Positions 43,396-53,173 of a DNA stretch of 64,000 nt are shown piece by piece (positions within the stretch are counted from its first letter, which is position 1; each line of letters opens with the position of its first letter). Location of the stretch: the NCBI GenBank assembly GCA_035628135.1, contig DASPKM010000008.1, forward strand, positions 1 through 64,000. Direction: 5' to 3'. The stretch is from DASPKM01 sp035628135 (GTDB lineage: Bacteria; Bacteroidota; Bacteroidia; Chitinophagales; Chitinophagaceae). The position numbers and the translations under genes were made by a program. Below the pieces are notes generated by a model. The model had not been told where the DNA came from, searched no databases, and was given only the letters and a program-made list of their open reading frames with translations.

Positions 43396-43487
43396 TAAAA
43401 GTCAAAAGTTTAAACTGAAAAGTCGAATCGACAACTGGTTTCGGTGACCATGTTTTAACTTTTAAAGTTTTGACTTTTAACTTTAAA
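43396..43487. repeat. 7-bp microrepeats in facing halves between sucA and rpsT
   Basis: The left half (43396-43423) has units TAAAAGT, CAAAAGT, TTAAACT, GAAAAGT. The right half (43453-43487) has units of the complementary type TTTTAAC, TTTTAAA, GTTTTGA, CTTTTAA. They can form a hairpin of about 30 bp with mismatches in the divergent promoter region. Confidence 0.75.
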
Positions 43488-43502
43488 TACCGCCTTCAAT
43501 TT

Positions 43503-43534
43503 TTTGGAACTTACGCCGGTCAGGCTTACCTTTG
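43503..43534 (+). promoter_or_regulatory. Consensus Bacteroidota promoter for rpsT
   Basis: TTTG (43503-43506), a 20-nt spacer and TACCTTTG (43527-43534) match both halves of the Bacteroidota consensus with normal spacing. The leader to the ATG is about 18 nt. Confidence 0.75.
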
Positions 43535-43552
43535 CCGTCCTAAAATTTCACT

Positions 43553-43807
43553 ATGGCTAATCATAAGGCTACCAAGAAAGATGTGCGTCAGGCAACCAAG
43601 CGCAGGGAAAGGAATAAATATTATGGCAAGACCACGCGTAATGCCATCCGTGAGCTCCGCTCCACTACCGATAAAAAAACAGCCGGTGAGCAATTGCCCT
43701 TAACCATATCCATGATCGACAAGCTGGCCAAGCGCGGCATCATCCATAAGAACAAGGCCGCTAACCTGAAGAGCAAGCTGACAAAGAAAGTAACCGCAAC
43801 CGCGTAA
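43553..43807 (+). CDS. rpsT: 30S ribosomal protein S20
   Basis: This 84-residue, lysine-rich, helical protein binds the 5' domain of 16S rRNA early in 30S assembly. The signatures are MANHKATKKDVRQATKRRERNKYYGKT at the N-terminus (written here only to show the family start) and a C-terminal DKLAKRGIIHKNKAANLKSKL. It is preceded by a full promoter and followed by a strong terminator, so it is a single-gene unit. Confidence 0.97.
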   Translation: MANHKATKKDVRQATKRRERNKYYGKTTRNAIRELRSTTDKKTAGEQLPLTISMIDKLAKRGIIHKNKAANLKSKLTKKVTATA

Positions 43808-43829
43808 GCTTTCCATCAATATATTTTAG

Positions 43830-43859
43830 ATCCCCTTCCGTTTGCGAAGGGGATTTTTG
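43830..43859 (+). terminator. Intrinsic terminator of rpsT
   Basis: The stem ATCCCCTTC / GAAGGGGAT with a 7-nt loop is followed by a T-run, 22 nt after the rpsT stop. Confidence 0.93.
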
Positions 43860-44073
43860 TTTGTATACCGGAATACATCCGATGCTGCTTCCAGCTACCC
43901 CCGCATTCCGGAAACTCCCGGTTATCCATCAAGTCTACTAAAATTGCCCATTCTCCAGATATTCGGTCATATAACAGGCCACCGTTCTCATTCATACAAA
44001 ACTTTGCCTGACGTGACCGAATTTGATTTTTAACCTATAACTTTTCAACTTCAAATTCGACGAAATATTTAAC

Positions 44074-45804
44074 ATGAAAACGCTTCTAGTCTTGCTGGCA
44101 CTGTCCATTTCAGTTCATCTCCATGCCCAAAACATTACAACGCTGTATGAACAATCCGGCGGCAACGAATCCCCGGATTACCACAACATCATCAGTTGGT
44201 GGACAAAGCTCGACGCACAGGCATCGCAGGTAAAAATGCTTACCATGGGGCCCAGCGACGCAGGCTTTCCCTTGCACCTCGTAATCGTGAGCAACGATAA
44301 GGATTTTGACCTGGCCAGCCTTCGCAGGAAGAACAAGCGCATCATTTTAGTCAATAACGGCATCCACCCCGGAGAGCCGGATGGTATCGATGCCAGCATG
44401 CTGTTGGTTCGTGACATCGTAGTAAATAAGATCAAGCTCCCTGACAACATTGTGCTTGCCATTATTCCGGTATACAATATCGGCGGATGCCTTAACCGCA
44501 GCCCGTTTTACCGCGTCGATCAAAACGGGCCGAAGGAGTTCGGTTCCCGTGGTAATTCGCAAAACCTCGACCTGAACCGCGATTTCATCAAATGCGATTC
44601 AAGGGAGGCAAGGTCTTTCGCGGGCATCTTTCATTTATGCGATCCCGATGTCTTCGTAGACAACCATGTAAGCAATGGCGCAGATTACCAGCACGTGATG
44701 ACCCTCATCGCCTCGCAGCACAACAAATTGGGCGGTGTAATGGGACAATATATGAACACGGTTTTCGAGCCCGCCTTATATGCTTCGATGAAACAAAAAG
44801 GATACGACCTCATCCCCTATGTAAGCTCCTTCGGTGATTCTCCTGACAATGGCTGGCCGGAATTTTTAGAAGGGCCCCGCTACAGCAGCGGTTATGCATC
44901 CCTGTGGCACAGCTTTGCATTCGTTCCGGAAACGCACATGCTGAAACCGTACGACCAGCGCGTGAAGGCCACGTACGAATTGATGATGAGCTTTATCGAA
45001 TTCACAAGCAGGAACAGCGAAGGCATTCGCAAGGCGCGCGAAGAACAAAAACGCGCCGCAAAGACTGCAACGGAATTTCCCATCGGCTGGACGGTAGACA
45101 GAAGCAAATACTCAGACCGTCTTTATAAAGGATATACCGCCGGCCGCAAGCCCAGCGAAGTATCGGGATTGCCGCGTTTGTACTACGACCGCAGCAAACC
45201 GTATGAAAAGACCATTAAATTCTTCAACTTCTACCAGCCTAAATCACATATCAAAAAACCCCTGGCTTACATCATTCCGCAGGGATGGTGGAAGGTGATC
45301 GACCTGTTGAAAATAAACAAGGTGCAGATGCGCCAGTTGGGAAGAGACACCACGATAGAGGTGGAAGTATACCGGATAGATGACTACAAAACCGCCCCAC
45401 GCCAGTTCGAGATGCACCATCCTAACAGCGAGGTAAAGACCAGTTCCCGCATGCAGACCATGACATTCAGGAAAGGCGATTATTATATTCCCATGAACCA
45501 GGTGGCCAACCGCTTTTTAGTGGAAGTGCTGGAACCTACTTCCGATGATTCTTATTTCGCCTGGAATTATTTCGACGGCATCCTTGGACAAAAAGAAGGT
45601 TTCAGCAGCTATATGTTCGAGGAAACCGCCACCGAAATATTAAAGAACAATCCCGATCTTAAAACGAGGCTGGAGCAGCGCCGCGCAACAGACACCACGT
45701 TTGCAAAGAGCGCATCGGCGCAATTGGGTTTTGTATACCAAAACTCACCTTATGCTGAACCGGATTTTTTGCGGTATCCTGTGTATAGGGTCATTAGTCA
45801 ATGA
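44074..45804 (+). CDS. Secreted M14-family zinc carboxypeptidase, short form
   Basis: This 576-residue protein has a signal peptide (LLVLLALSISVHLHAQ). The M14 zinc ligands are HPGEPDGIDAS (HxxE) and the later NHVSNGADYQHVM His. The catalytic domain spans about 30-330. The C-terminal 200 residues are a beta-rich domain of unknown role (PQGWWKVIDLLKINKVQMRQ). It is a distant paralogue of the larger M14 protein at 27.6-30.2 kb, with a different C-terminal half. The last codons (VISQ, then stop) fall inside a GTCATT microrepeat. Confidence 0.92.
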   Translation: MKTLLVLLALSISVHLHAQNITTLYEQSGGNESPDYHNIISWWTKLDAQASQVKMLTMGPSDAGFPLHLVIVSNDKDFDLASLRRKNKRIILVNNGIHPGEPDGIDASMLLVRDIVVNKIKLPDNIVLAIIPVYNIGGCLNRSPFYRVDQNGPKEFGSRGNSQNLDLNRDFIKCDSREARSFAGIFHLCDPDVFVDNHVSNGADYQHVMTLIASQHNKLGGVMGQYMNTVFEPALYASMKQKGYDLIPYVSSFGDSPDNGWPEFLEGPRYSSGYASLWHSFAFVPETHMLKPYDQRVKATYELMMSFIEFTSRNSEGIRKAREEQKRAAKTATEFPIGWTVDRSKYSDRLYKGYTAGRKPSEVSGLPRLYYDRSKPYEKTIKFFNFYQPKSHIKKPLAYIIPQGWWKVIDLLKINKVQMRQLGRDTTIEVEVYRIDDYKTAPRQFEMHHPNSEVKTSSRMQTMTFRKGDYYIPMNQVANRFLVEVLEPTSDDSYFAWNYFDGILGQKEGFSSYMFEETATEILKNNPDLKTRLEQRRATDTTFAKSASAQLGFVYQNSPYAEPDFLRYPVYRVISQ

Positions 45805-45850
45805 GTCATTAGGTCATCGGGTCATTGACTTAATGACTAATGACCTAATT
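45789..45850. repeat. 8-bp GTCATT microrepeats overlapping two convergent stop codons
   Basis: Plus-sense units (GGTCATT, AGTCAATG, AGTCATTA, GGTCATCG, GGTCATTG) run into inverted ones (ACTTAATG, ACTAATG, ACCTAATT). The left part encodes the end of the M14 gene and its TGA; the right part contains the TAG of the convergent MFS gene. The facing halves can form a hairpin usable by both genes. Confidence 0.88.
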
Positions 45851-47053
45851 CAGTTGTTGTCTCGCCGCTAATCTTCTTGCTATAAAGACCGTACTAAGAA
45901 TAATCAACACGCTCAGGTATCCAACCCAATTGTAATGATGGAGCTTACCGCCCGCATCTTTTACCACTATCATGCCCGCGATTAACGAAGCCATGCCGGT
46001 AAACAATTGCTGAAAGCTGGAGTTAAAGCTCATGAACTGTCCTCGTGTTGCCGGGTCCACCACGGTACTGATCATGGCTTGTGCGGGGATATTGCGGCCG
46101 GTGGAAAAAGTGAACCAGAATCCCATTACCACCAGCACATAATAAAAAGGTATGCGCGGCATATTGGTGATCAGGAATACAGGTATGAGCGAAAGGAACA
46201 GGCAAACGATGAAGATTCGGAACTTGCCATATTTGTCGGCCATGCGCCCGATAATCGGGGAAGCGGCAAATGCACACAAACCACCTACCACGTATATCAA
46301 GGGTATCTGTTTGCTGGTAAACCCTACATTGAATTCCATATAAGGATTTACAAACGGGATGATCAGGAAATGACCCATCATCAGCAAGCCGGACAACAAC
46401 AGCGCAATTACCTGGCTTTTGTTGCTTAGCACATTGCCCAGCACTTTCCAAACCTCGGGACGGCCCACCTGCCGCTCTACGCCTTCCATATGCGAGGTCA
46501 TCGGCGGCAGGTACTTAACAATGAGCGGAAGAATGAGGAGGCCTAGTATGACAATGAAAATAAACGGCGCGTGCCAGCTTATAAGCTCGGCAAGGTACAG
46601 GCTAAGCGGTATGCCTACAACCGATGCAACAGAGAAAGCCATGAAGATGGTGCTCATGGCCCGGCCTCTTTTTTCGTATGGGAATGTGTCCGCGACAATG
46701 GACAATACCTGCGCGCCTATCAGTCCGCCAAATAAGCCGGTGAGGATGCGCGCCGCCATTAAAAAATATGGATCGGGTGCAATGCCGCAGCAAAGGGTAC
46801 CAACCAGGAAACCGGAATAAGCAAACAACAGTACTTTTTTTCGATCGTACCTGTCAACGTAAAATGCGGAAGCAATACCTGCTACGCAGGCAGTAACGGG
46901 ATATGCCGCTACGATCCAACTGAAGAGCTGAGGAGAAATGCCAAAGTATTTTATCAGGGAATTGCCCAGCGGCATCATCACCATAAAATCCAGGATGTGT
47001 GTAAAGTTCAGTCCGGCCAGTATTATCAATATCATCCGCTCCTTCTTGTCCAT
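45845..47053 (-). CDS. MFS transporter
   Basis: This 402-residue inner-membrane protein has about 12 hydrophobic helices. It belongs to the drug/metabolite proton-antiporter type of the major facilitator superfamily. The loop 2-3 motif is seen as YVDRYDRKKVLLFAYSGF, and the related loop 8-9 as IIGRMADKYGKFRIFIV. The N-terminus is cytoplasmic (MDKKERMILIIL). Members include efflux pumps for sugars and drugs; the substrate is not evident. It is convergent with the M14 peptidase gene. Confidence 0.92.
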   Translation of the reverse strand: MDKKERMILIILAGLNFTHILDFMVMMPLGNSLIKYFGISPQLFSWIVAAYPVTACVAGIASAFYVDRYDRKKVLLFAYSGFLVGTLCCGIAPDPYFLMAARILTGLFGGLIGAQVLSIVADTFPYEKRGRAMSTIFMAFSVASVVGIPLSLYLAELISWHAPFIFIVILGLLILPLIVKYLPPMTSHMEGVERQVGRPEVWKVLGNVLSNKSQVIALLLSGLLMMGHFLIIPFVNPYMEFNVGFTSKQIPLIYVVGGLCAFAASPIIGRMADKYGKFRIFIVCLFLSLIPVFLITNMPRIPFYYVLVVMGFWFTFSTGRNIPAQAMISTVVDPATRGQFMSFNSSFQQLFTGMASLIAGMIVVKDAGGKLHHYNWVGYLSVLIILSTVFIARRLAARQQLN

Positions 47054-47136
47054 AACCTATGCTTTGGGGAGCGCAAAGGTCGGAAAGATGCTGCAAAAGA
47101 CCTAATAAACCGATCACCGAATGCGGTGATATTGCA

Positions 47137-47562
47137 TTACTGGAAAAGTTCCGCTAATTCCTCATTGTAGTTGAAGTTCACAATGGTCCAGCCTTGCGCG
47201 CCATTGTACAGCGTGAAATCGAATTTGACATAGAACCTTTCAAATTTCAGCAGGTAATATCTTTTGGCCAGCACGTCCTTGATCTTCTTCTCCTGGATAA
47301 ACTCGTACGAAAGTATTTTGCCATAGTTCCCCACCATTATCACCATGTGGCCTTCTATAGTGGCTTGCATCTTATCAATGGTTTCGCCGGGAATCACAGA
47401 ATTCAGCTTAAGCAATGCAATGCCTTCAGCAACTTTGTTATCCTTAAAATATTGCATGTACTTTTCGCATACCGCATCCACCTTGGTTTTATCCTTCGAA
47501 GATTGTCCATAGGCAGCCATTGCCATTACACATACCAATAAGGTACAAATTACTCTCGCCAT
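47137..47562 (-). CDS. Small secreted protein of unknown function
   Basis: This 141-residue protein has a signal peptide ending AMAAYGQ. A compact alpha/beta domain follows: VDAVCEKYMQYFKDNKVAEGI helix, then several strands (YYLLKFERFYVKFDFTLYN, WTIVNFNYNEEL). The pattern resembles NTF2-like or DUF3887-type domains, but I cannot assign a family with confidence. It lies downstream of the alpha-2-macroglobulin gene on the same strand with a 62-nt gap and could be cotranscribed. Confidence 0.7.
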   Translation of the reverse strand: MARVICTLLVCVMAMAAYGQSSKDKTKVDAVCEKYMQYFKDNKVAEGIALLKLNSVIPGETIDKMQATIEGHMVIMVGNYGKILSYEFIQEKKIKDVLAKRYYLLKFERFYVKFDFTLYNGAQGWTIVNFNYNEELAELFQ

Positions 47563-47624
47563 AGCTTTAGCTTTTAAGCTGAAGCAAGCGGCGGCAAGGC
47601 CACCTGCTTCAAAATGATTGATTA

Positions 47625-50600
47625 TTACTGCACCACTTTAATCGTGCCCCCGCCATGGTAAGAATGATATTCTCCATTATACATGGCATCGGCACTTACG
47701 GGTCCCATTTTGTATACGCCCGGCGACACCGCACGCACCGCATAATAATACGTCTGCAATGCCTTGCCAAGGTCCACGAACAGGTGAATGCGGTCGTCCC
47801 GTACGTCCAGCGAAACCGGTGTATCAGATTCCTTGACCCAATCCATTCCCGGTATCTCTTTTGTTCTCGGGTTTTCGATTTCAAATCCCGCGGGCAGCAG
47901 GTCGGTGATCACGATGTTCTCGATTTCGCCCGAGAAGGATTTTTCCAATGTTACTTTCACGATGATCAGGTCGTTCTGTGAGAACGTATTGCCTGAGATC
48001 ATGCGGCCATTGCGGTCGTAAAACTGGCGGCGCACTTTAATATAGCTGTCTTCTTCCTTATAATCGCCACTAACGCTGATGCCTTCGCTCTCCCAGAAGT
48101 AATACAATTGCCCTTCGCCCTTTGTAACCACTTCCACGCTTGTTCCGCCCAATTGTTGTTGTGATAATTTCACCGGCTTTCCGTTGACCTTTCCTACGGT
48201 CTTGCCATTCACTTTCACTTCTGCGGTTACATTGCTATTGCTCGCACGCCTTGCCATTTTGCCCAATCCCAAAAATCCGAACGATGCTTCCTGCGTGCTG
48301 AACCATCGCCTTTGCTTAAGCTTGTCGGCAACATGCCTGGCCATGATGCCGATCTGTGCATTGGTAGGATCGGAATCGATCAGTGCATTCAATGCAATGG
48401 CTTCATCGCGGATGTCTGAATAAAAGCTGCCGCCGGTTTCGGGGATGGATACTTCGCCGCTGAACGATGTGGGCAATAACTCCTGGAATTTTTTCCGGTC
48501 GCCTGCTACCGCATATGCAGCAGACAGCAGGTATTTCGCATCGAGGCTAAGCAATGCAGGGTTTGCCTTATAGTAGTTCATGGAACTTACCTGCGGCTTG
48601 CCTGCCAATGCCAGTACGTACAAGCTGTAGGCAACTTCCTTGGGAGCTATTTTCTTGCGCTGATCCCGATTATAATAATACATGATGGTTTCTTTATTGC
48701 GCAACCTGTTGATGAGGTAGGTAAAGATGGGTTGCAGCAATTTATCGTCTACTTCAAAACCTGCTTTCTTTGCTTCCAGCAGGAAATGCGCTGCATATAC
48801 CGATGCCCACCAATGCTCGGTGCCTTCGCCGTCCCACAAAGTGATGGCCCCGTTGAACAGTTGCCGCATCTTGATCTTGCGGATGGCCTCCTGTACATTG
48901 GATATGGAAGTTTGCTTACCTGCTTTCAGTTGTACCAGGTCGGCAAGGTCGCTGAAATACAATTGCGGGAAGGCAGAGGAAATGGTTTGTTCTGTACAAC
49001 CATAGGGATATTGCACCAGGAAGGACAGTTGCTTGCCCAGTTCCATGGCGGGCGACCTGCTGATGACGAGTTCATAATCCGCGCTGCCTTGCAGGAAATC
49101 GCTGGTGCCGATGTTGATGCGGTCCGTACGATTGCCCTGTATTTGTCCGCTACCCGTAAGCTTTTGCAGGGTAGATGCGGGCCGCACACTGATCTCGGTT
49201 TCGTCGGTGAATTTTTCTCCGAGCCCCTGTACCTGCACGTTTACTTTCGCCACCCCAACCGCAGGAGCAGCCACCAATTTGAATTCCGCCCTGTTCTCAC
49301 TATTCGGTGAAAGGTTCACCGTTTGTTGTCCACCGCCCACTACTCTCAATGGTGCCGTAACATTAAGGTTGGCAATTGCAGTAGTAGATTTATTGGTTGT
49401 ATTGGTAACCGTTACGGGCACGGTTACGGTATCACCCGGACTTAGGAACCTTGGCAGGGCGGTGCTAAGCACCAATGGATCCGCCACGGTCATAGCCGAT
49501 TCGCCAGAACCAAAGTTTTCATTTTTATATACGACAGCCATCAGCCGCACTTCGCCGCTGAATTGGGGTATGTCGAACTCGAACTCTGCCGTGCCGCTGC
49601 CATTTGCTTGTGCAATACCGCTCCAGTAAGAAACTACCTTAATGCGTTTTGCCGGCATGGGGTTTACGCGCTTTTCCATTTCAGCCCCGTCGCCCCCGGT
49701 GCTGCTCAGCCTTGCTCTTACTTCGGGGAACAACAATGGATAAATATCGTAAGCATCCACCTGCAATGCGCGCTTCGCGTAGAAGTGACCGTAAGGATCA
49801 GGCGTTTTAAAATCACTTATCTGCAGCACGCCATTGTCGACGGCCGCCAGTGTTACATAGCTGTTAGGCTCTGTGTTAACGCGCACTTTCTGGTGTGTGC
49901 GGGAACGTACGGATTTACTCGCCACTATTTCCACGGGCAGCTTCCGGCTCCGCTCTTCTACCCTGATGCTCTGGAAACCGTGGGCCACAGTCAATGGGAT
50001 GTCGCTGGTCTCGTGCGGCTTTATCAGCGTGGCCGTAATGTATATATTGGGCAAATGCTCTGCACTCAGTTTAAGGTCCATGGTGGCAGAACGTTTTTCT
50101 ACGTTGATGTATTGATAAGAAACCACCTTATCGTTTTCCAGCGTTACCAGCAGCCTGCCGCTAAACGGTGTTTTAAATAACAGCTTCACGTTTTCGCCGG
50201 TAGCGTAAGATGATTTATCAGGCTCGATATCGATATTTCCCTCGGTATTTACTTCGAATGAAGTGGCGTCGCCGCCCCACCATCCATAGCTGTAAAATCT
50301 TTTGCTGATATAGCTGGCGGCGCCGGGCAGGGATATGCGAACTTCATATTCGCCGGGCGAGCGGGGAACGAAAGGATAAAAGCTGTTCTCGCCATTTACT
50401 GTAAGGCGCTGCAAAGACACTATGATATCCTCTTCCTGCGATTCGTACCGGAAATAATCTCCGTTGCGCGTAAGGATGGTGCGGTATTCGTGCTTGATCA
50501 CTTTCACTTCTGCCTGGGCCCCGCTCAATACCTGTTCATCTTTGTTCAGGGCGATAACAGGGAACCGCACCGCCTGGTTCAGCGGATAGTACCAATAACC

Positions 50601-53036
50601 ATCATCCGCAATACCGAAAAACGTACTTTGCGTATATACATTAACGTTTGAGCTCCTGCTGACAGGCCTGCCGGTTTCGTCGAACACGGTGGCATAAAAA
50701 GTGGCTTGCAGCAATCCCATGTTCCTGTATTCTTCGGGTATCTCGAACACCTCGGCGGCATTGCCCTGCGCGTCGGTCTTTCCTTCCTTCAATGCTTTGT
50801 CGTTGAATGAATTCTGGTTAGTGAGCGCAAAGGAATACTTTCCATATTTTTTGGGCGAGAAGGGCAGTTGCTTCAATTGCATTTCCGCCTCGTAATTGCG
50901 ATTGGCTGCCGGGGGCCCGAAGAAATTAACGGCATTGATGTTAAGCGTTACGTCGTCCGCGGGTTTCAGGAACTGCTTATCGAGCTTGGTGCTGATCTTG
51001 ATGCGGTCGGGCACAAATTCCTCGATATTGAAGTTCTTGCTTGCCAGCAATACATCATTGGATGTGTATACTTCCAATGAATAGCTGCCCGTAATTGCGG
51101 CATTGGATATGTCTACGTTCCCTTCGAGCGAGCCTTGCGCATTCAGGTTTTTGCGGAAGGTTTTCAATTCCTTTCCGTTGGGAAGCAGGAACTTTAGCTT
51201 TACGGGTATCTCTCCGGGGCTCTTCCACTGCAGGTCGCGGAGTATAACGGAGAAGTTCACCCGCTCTCCGGGACGGTAAATATCCCTTTCGGCATAAATA
51301 AAGGCATCGAGGCCGGTTGAATTGATGCGCTTGCCCTCCACTTCAAACCGCGAAGTGTTGACCCGGGAAGTACTGAAGGGCAGGTACGTGAAGTCGTCCG
51401 CCGTCTTCGCGATCACCATTGCCGGCTTAAAGCCTGCAAATTCTTTACGCGTAAACTCTACTTCAGCCACGCCTTCTGCATTGGAGCTGCCAATACCCAG
51501 CACCTGGTTGTTACCGCCATATACCACCACGTTCACATTATCCAGTGGCTTTGACGATTTGATGGAATTGGTAAATACAAAGATCTTATCCCGGCCCTGC
51601 TTGGCAATAAGGCCGATATCGGACAATGAAATATAACGGCTGTCGCTTACCCAAAAATCATCGGTCGAGCGCACGCGTATGTGATAAATGCCTTTGAAAT
51701 CGTTCAGCCTGTCGGCAATGTTGAAGTTGAAAACGCGGCTGGCGCCCCGTTTGGGCAGGCTGCGCGTATCTATTTCCTGTTCATATATCACATCGCCCAA
51801 GGTTGCATCGCCTTCCATGTCTCCATTATAATAATACGAGCGGGCATAATAATATTCCTCATCCCCATCGCCTCTTCTGCCGGTTTCCTGTGGATAATAA
51901 CCATAGCGGTGCGCGGCCATCAGGTTGCTCTCATATATTTTCGACACTACCACTTTCACCTTGGGCACGTTTACAATGCGCATCTCGATGTTCTTAGCGC
52001 CTTGCGCCGACAAATACACAGCCTTGTTGCTGGTAAAGCTTAAGGAAGGTTCCAGCTTTCCGAAGGCTACCTGGTTATAATGCTCTTCGCGCAGCACGCC
52101 GCCGATTATTCCGCGCAAACCTTTGGCGATGGTAAGCTCGTAGCTGTTCTCAGCATCAAAATTGTCGGAGCTGATCATAAATCCATCATCGGTGGGCTCC
52201 GCGCTGTACCGTATTGCAGGACTGAACTTGATATAACTGTTCAGGTTTTCGGGCAGCACCTGCTGGCTGGTCTTTATATATATGGTGCCGGAACTTCCAT
52301 CGTGCTCGGACTGCACATCATTAATCAACAATACAAAGGGCGAAGGAATGCCGGATTTGGATTCGATGGTTTCAGGCGTTCCATTGCTTCCGCCTTCGGG
52401 AACCAGTCCCTTGCCGATCTTGATAACGGTTTCGTAGTCCTTATCCTGTACATTAAGGCCGGATACCTGCAGGCTTATTTTTGAATTATCGGAAGCGGTA
52501 ATGAGCTTATAATCCACTTCCTTGCCTTCTACGTTTAGGTCCAGCTTTTCCTGCAGGGCGGCGGGTTTTATGGGATAATTGAAATACAGATCGATTTGCG
52601 GTACTGCGGTCTTGGACTGCGGATCGGGCAGCACCCAGGTTACATTGCTGTTTTCCAGTTTAAGATCAGGGGTGCGGAACTTCAGGTTGCCGCCTTTTTC
52701 GACAGAACCGTATCGGGAATGCTCCAGGATATCGTCTTTGATCTTTGCGGTATAGCTTGTGGCGGGTTGCAAGGGCCGGGATGGAGAAAATACCAGCTCG
52801 CTGGGGCTTTCCCAACGGAACCGGCCGGGTATCTTGGGTTCAAAAGATACGTATTCGGTAGAATCCCAGCGGTTGAGCAGGGAATCGCTGACAAGGGATT
52901 TACTGAACCTGAAAACGAGATTGCCTAATTGGGGAACTTCATCCTTGGCATTGGTATAGTCGAGACTAACGGTATGCCGGTTACAGGATAAAAAAAGAAC
53001 CACCAGGGTGGTTGCAAGCAAAATTGAGTTACGCAT
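47625..53036 (-). CDS. Bacterial alpha-2-macroglobulin lipoprotein
   Basis: This 1803-residue lipoprotein (lipobox VLFLSC) is a bacterial alpha-2-macroglobulin, a periplasmic protease trap. Repeated MG domains fill the first 1000 residues. A bait-like stretch lies near YVTLAAVDNGVLQISDFKTP. The thioester motif is intact as YPYGCTEQTISS in the alpha-helical TED domain, and a C-terminal receptor-like domain ends in GTIKVVQ. The start at 53036 gives a normal signal peptide. The gene faces pbpC across 137 nt. In other bacteria this pair repairs or protects the cell wall, with alpha-2-macroglobulin catching proteases that pass the outer membrane. Confidence 0.95.
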   Translation of the reverse strand: MRNSILLATTLVVLFLSCNRHTVSLDYTNAKDEVPQLGNLVFRFSKSLVSDSLLNRWDSTEYVSFEPKIPGRFRWESPSELVFSPSRPLQPATSYTAKIKDDILEHSRYGSVEKGGNLKFRTPDLKLENSNVTWVLPDPQSKTAVPQIDLYFNYPIKPAALQEKLDLNVEGKEVDYKLITASDNSKISLQVSGLNVQDKDYETVIKIGKGLVPEGGSNGTPETIESKSGIPSPFVLLINDVQSEHDGSSGTIYIKTSQQVLPENLNSYIKFSPAIRYSAEPTDDGFMISSDNFDAENSYELTIAKGLRGIIGGVLREEHYNQVAFGKLEPSLSFTSNKAVYLSAQGAKNIEMRIVNVPKVKVVVSKIYESNLMAAHRYGYYPQETGRRGDGDEEYYYARSYYYNGDMEGDATLGDVIYEQEIDTRSLPKRGASRVFNFNIADRLNDFKGIYHIRVRSTDDFWVSDSRYISLSDIGLIAKQGRDKIFVFTNSIKSSKPLDNVNVVVYGGNNQVLGIGSSNAEGVAEVEFTRKEFAGFKPAMVIAKTADDFTYLPFSTSRVNTSRFEVEGKRINSTGLDAFIYAERDIYRPGERVNFSVILRDLQWKSPGEIPVKLKFLLPNGKELKTFRKNLNAQGSLEGNVDISNAAITGSYSLEVYTSNDVLLASKNFNIEEFVPDRIKISTKLDKQFLKPADDVTLNINAVNFFGPPAANRNYEAEMQLKQLPFSPKKYGKYSFALTNQNSFNDKALKEGKTDAQGNAAEVFEIPEEYRNMGLLQATFYATVFDETGRPVSRSSNVNVYTQSTFFGIADDGYWYYPLNQAVRFPVIALNKDEQVLSGAQAEVKVIKHEYRTILTRNGDYFRYESQEEDIIVSLQRLTVNGENSFYPFVPRSPGEYEVRISLPGAASYISKRFYSYGWWGGDATSFEVNTEGNIDIEPDKSSYATGENVKLLFKTPFSGRLLVTLENDKVVSYQYINVEKRSATMDLKLSAEHLPNIYITATLIKPHETSDIPLTVAHGFQSIRVEERSRKLPVEIVASKSVRSRTHQKVRVNTEPNSYVTLAAVDNGVLQISDFKTPDPYGHFYAKRALQVDAYDIYPLLFPEVRARLSSTGGDGAEMEKRVNPMPAKRIKVVSYWSGIAQANGSGTAEFEFDIPQFSGEVRLMAVVYKNENFGSGESAMTVADPLVLSTALPRFLSPGDTVTVPVTVTNTTNKSTTAIANLNVTAPLRVVGGGQQTVNLSPNSENRAEFKLVAAPAVGVAKVNVQVQGLGEKFTDETEISVRPASTLQKLTGSGQIQGNRTDRINIGTSDFLQGSADYELVISRSPAMELGKQLSFLVQYPYGCTEQTISSAFPQLYFSDLADLVQLKAGKQTSISNVQEAIRKIKMRQLFNGAITLWDGEGTEHWWASVYAAHFLLEAKKAGFEVDDKLLQPIFTYLINRLRNKETIMYYYNRDQRKKIAPKEVAYSLYVLALAGKPQVSSMNYYKANPALLSLDAKYLLSAAYAVAGDRKKFQELLPTSFSGEVSIPETGGSFYSDIRDEAIALNALIDSDPTNAQIGIMARHVADKLKQRRWFSTQEASFGFLGLGKMARRASNSNVTAEVKVNGKTVGKVNGKPVKLSQQQLGGTSVEVVTKGEGQLYYFWESEGISVSGDYKEEDSYIKVRRQFYDRNGRMISGNTFSQNDLIIVKVTLEKSFSGEIENIVITDLLPAGFEIENPRTKEIPGMDWVKESDTPVSLDVRDDRIHLFVDLGKALQTYYYAVRAVSPGVYKMGPVSADAMYNGEYHSYHGGGTIKVVQ

Positions 53037-53158
53037 ATATAATTGGTTGTCGGAATCTGAAAAGTGAATGATTGTGTTAAAATACAACTTGTGCGCAAAA
53101 ATTCCGGGAGGAATATTCTCACAATTGAAGAAAAACTGGAAATTAGTATTGAGAAGCT

Positions 53159-53165
53159 AAGGAGG
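53159..53165 (+). promoter_or_regulatory. Perfect Shine-Dalgarno AAGGAGG before pbpC
   Basis: AAGGAGG lies 8 nt before the ATG at 53174. A full Shine-Dalgarno is unusual in Bacteroidota and fixes the pbpC start. Confidence 0.65.
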
Positions 53166-53173
53166 CAGACTCG

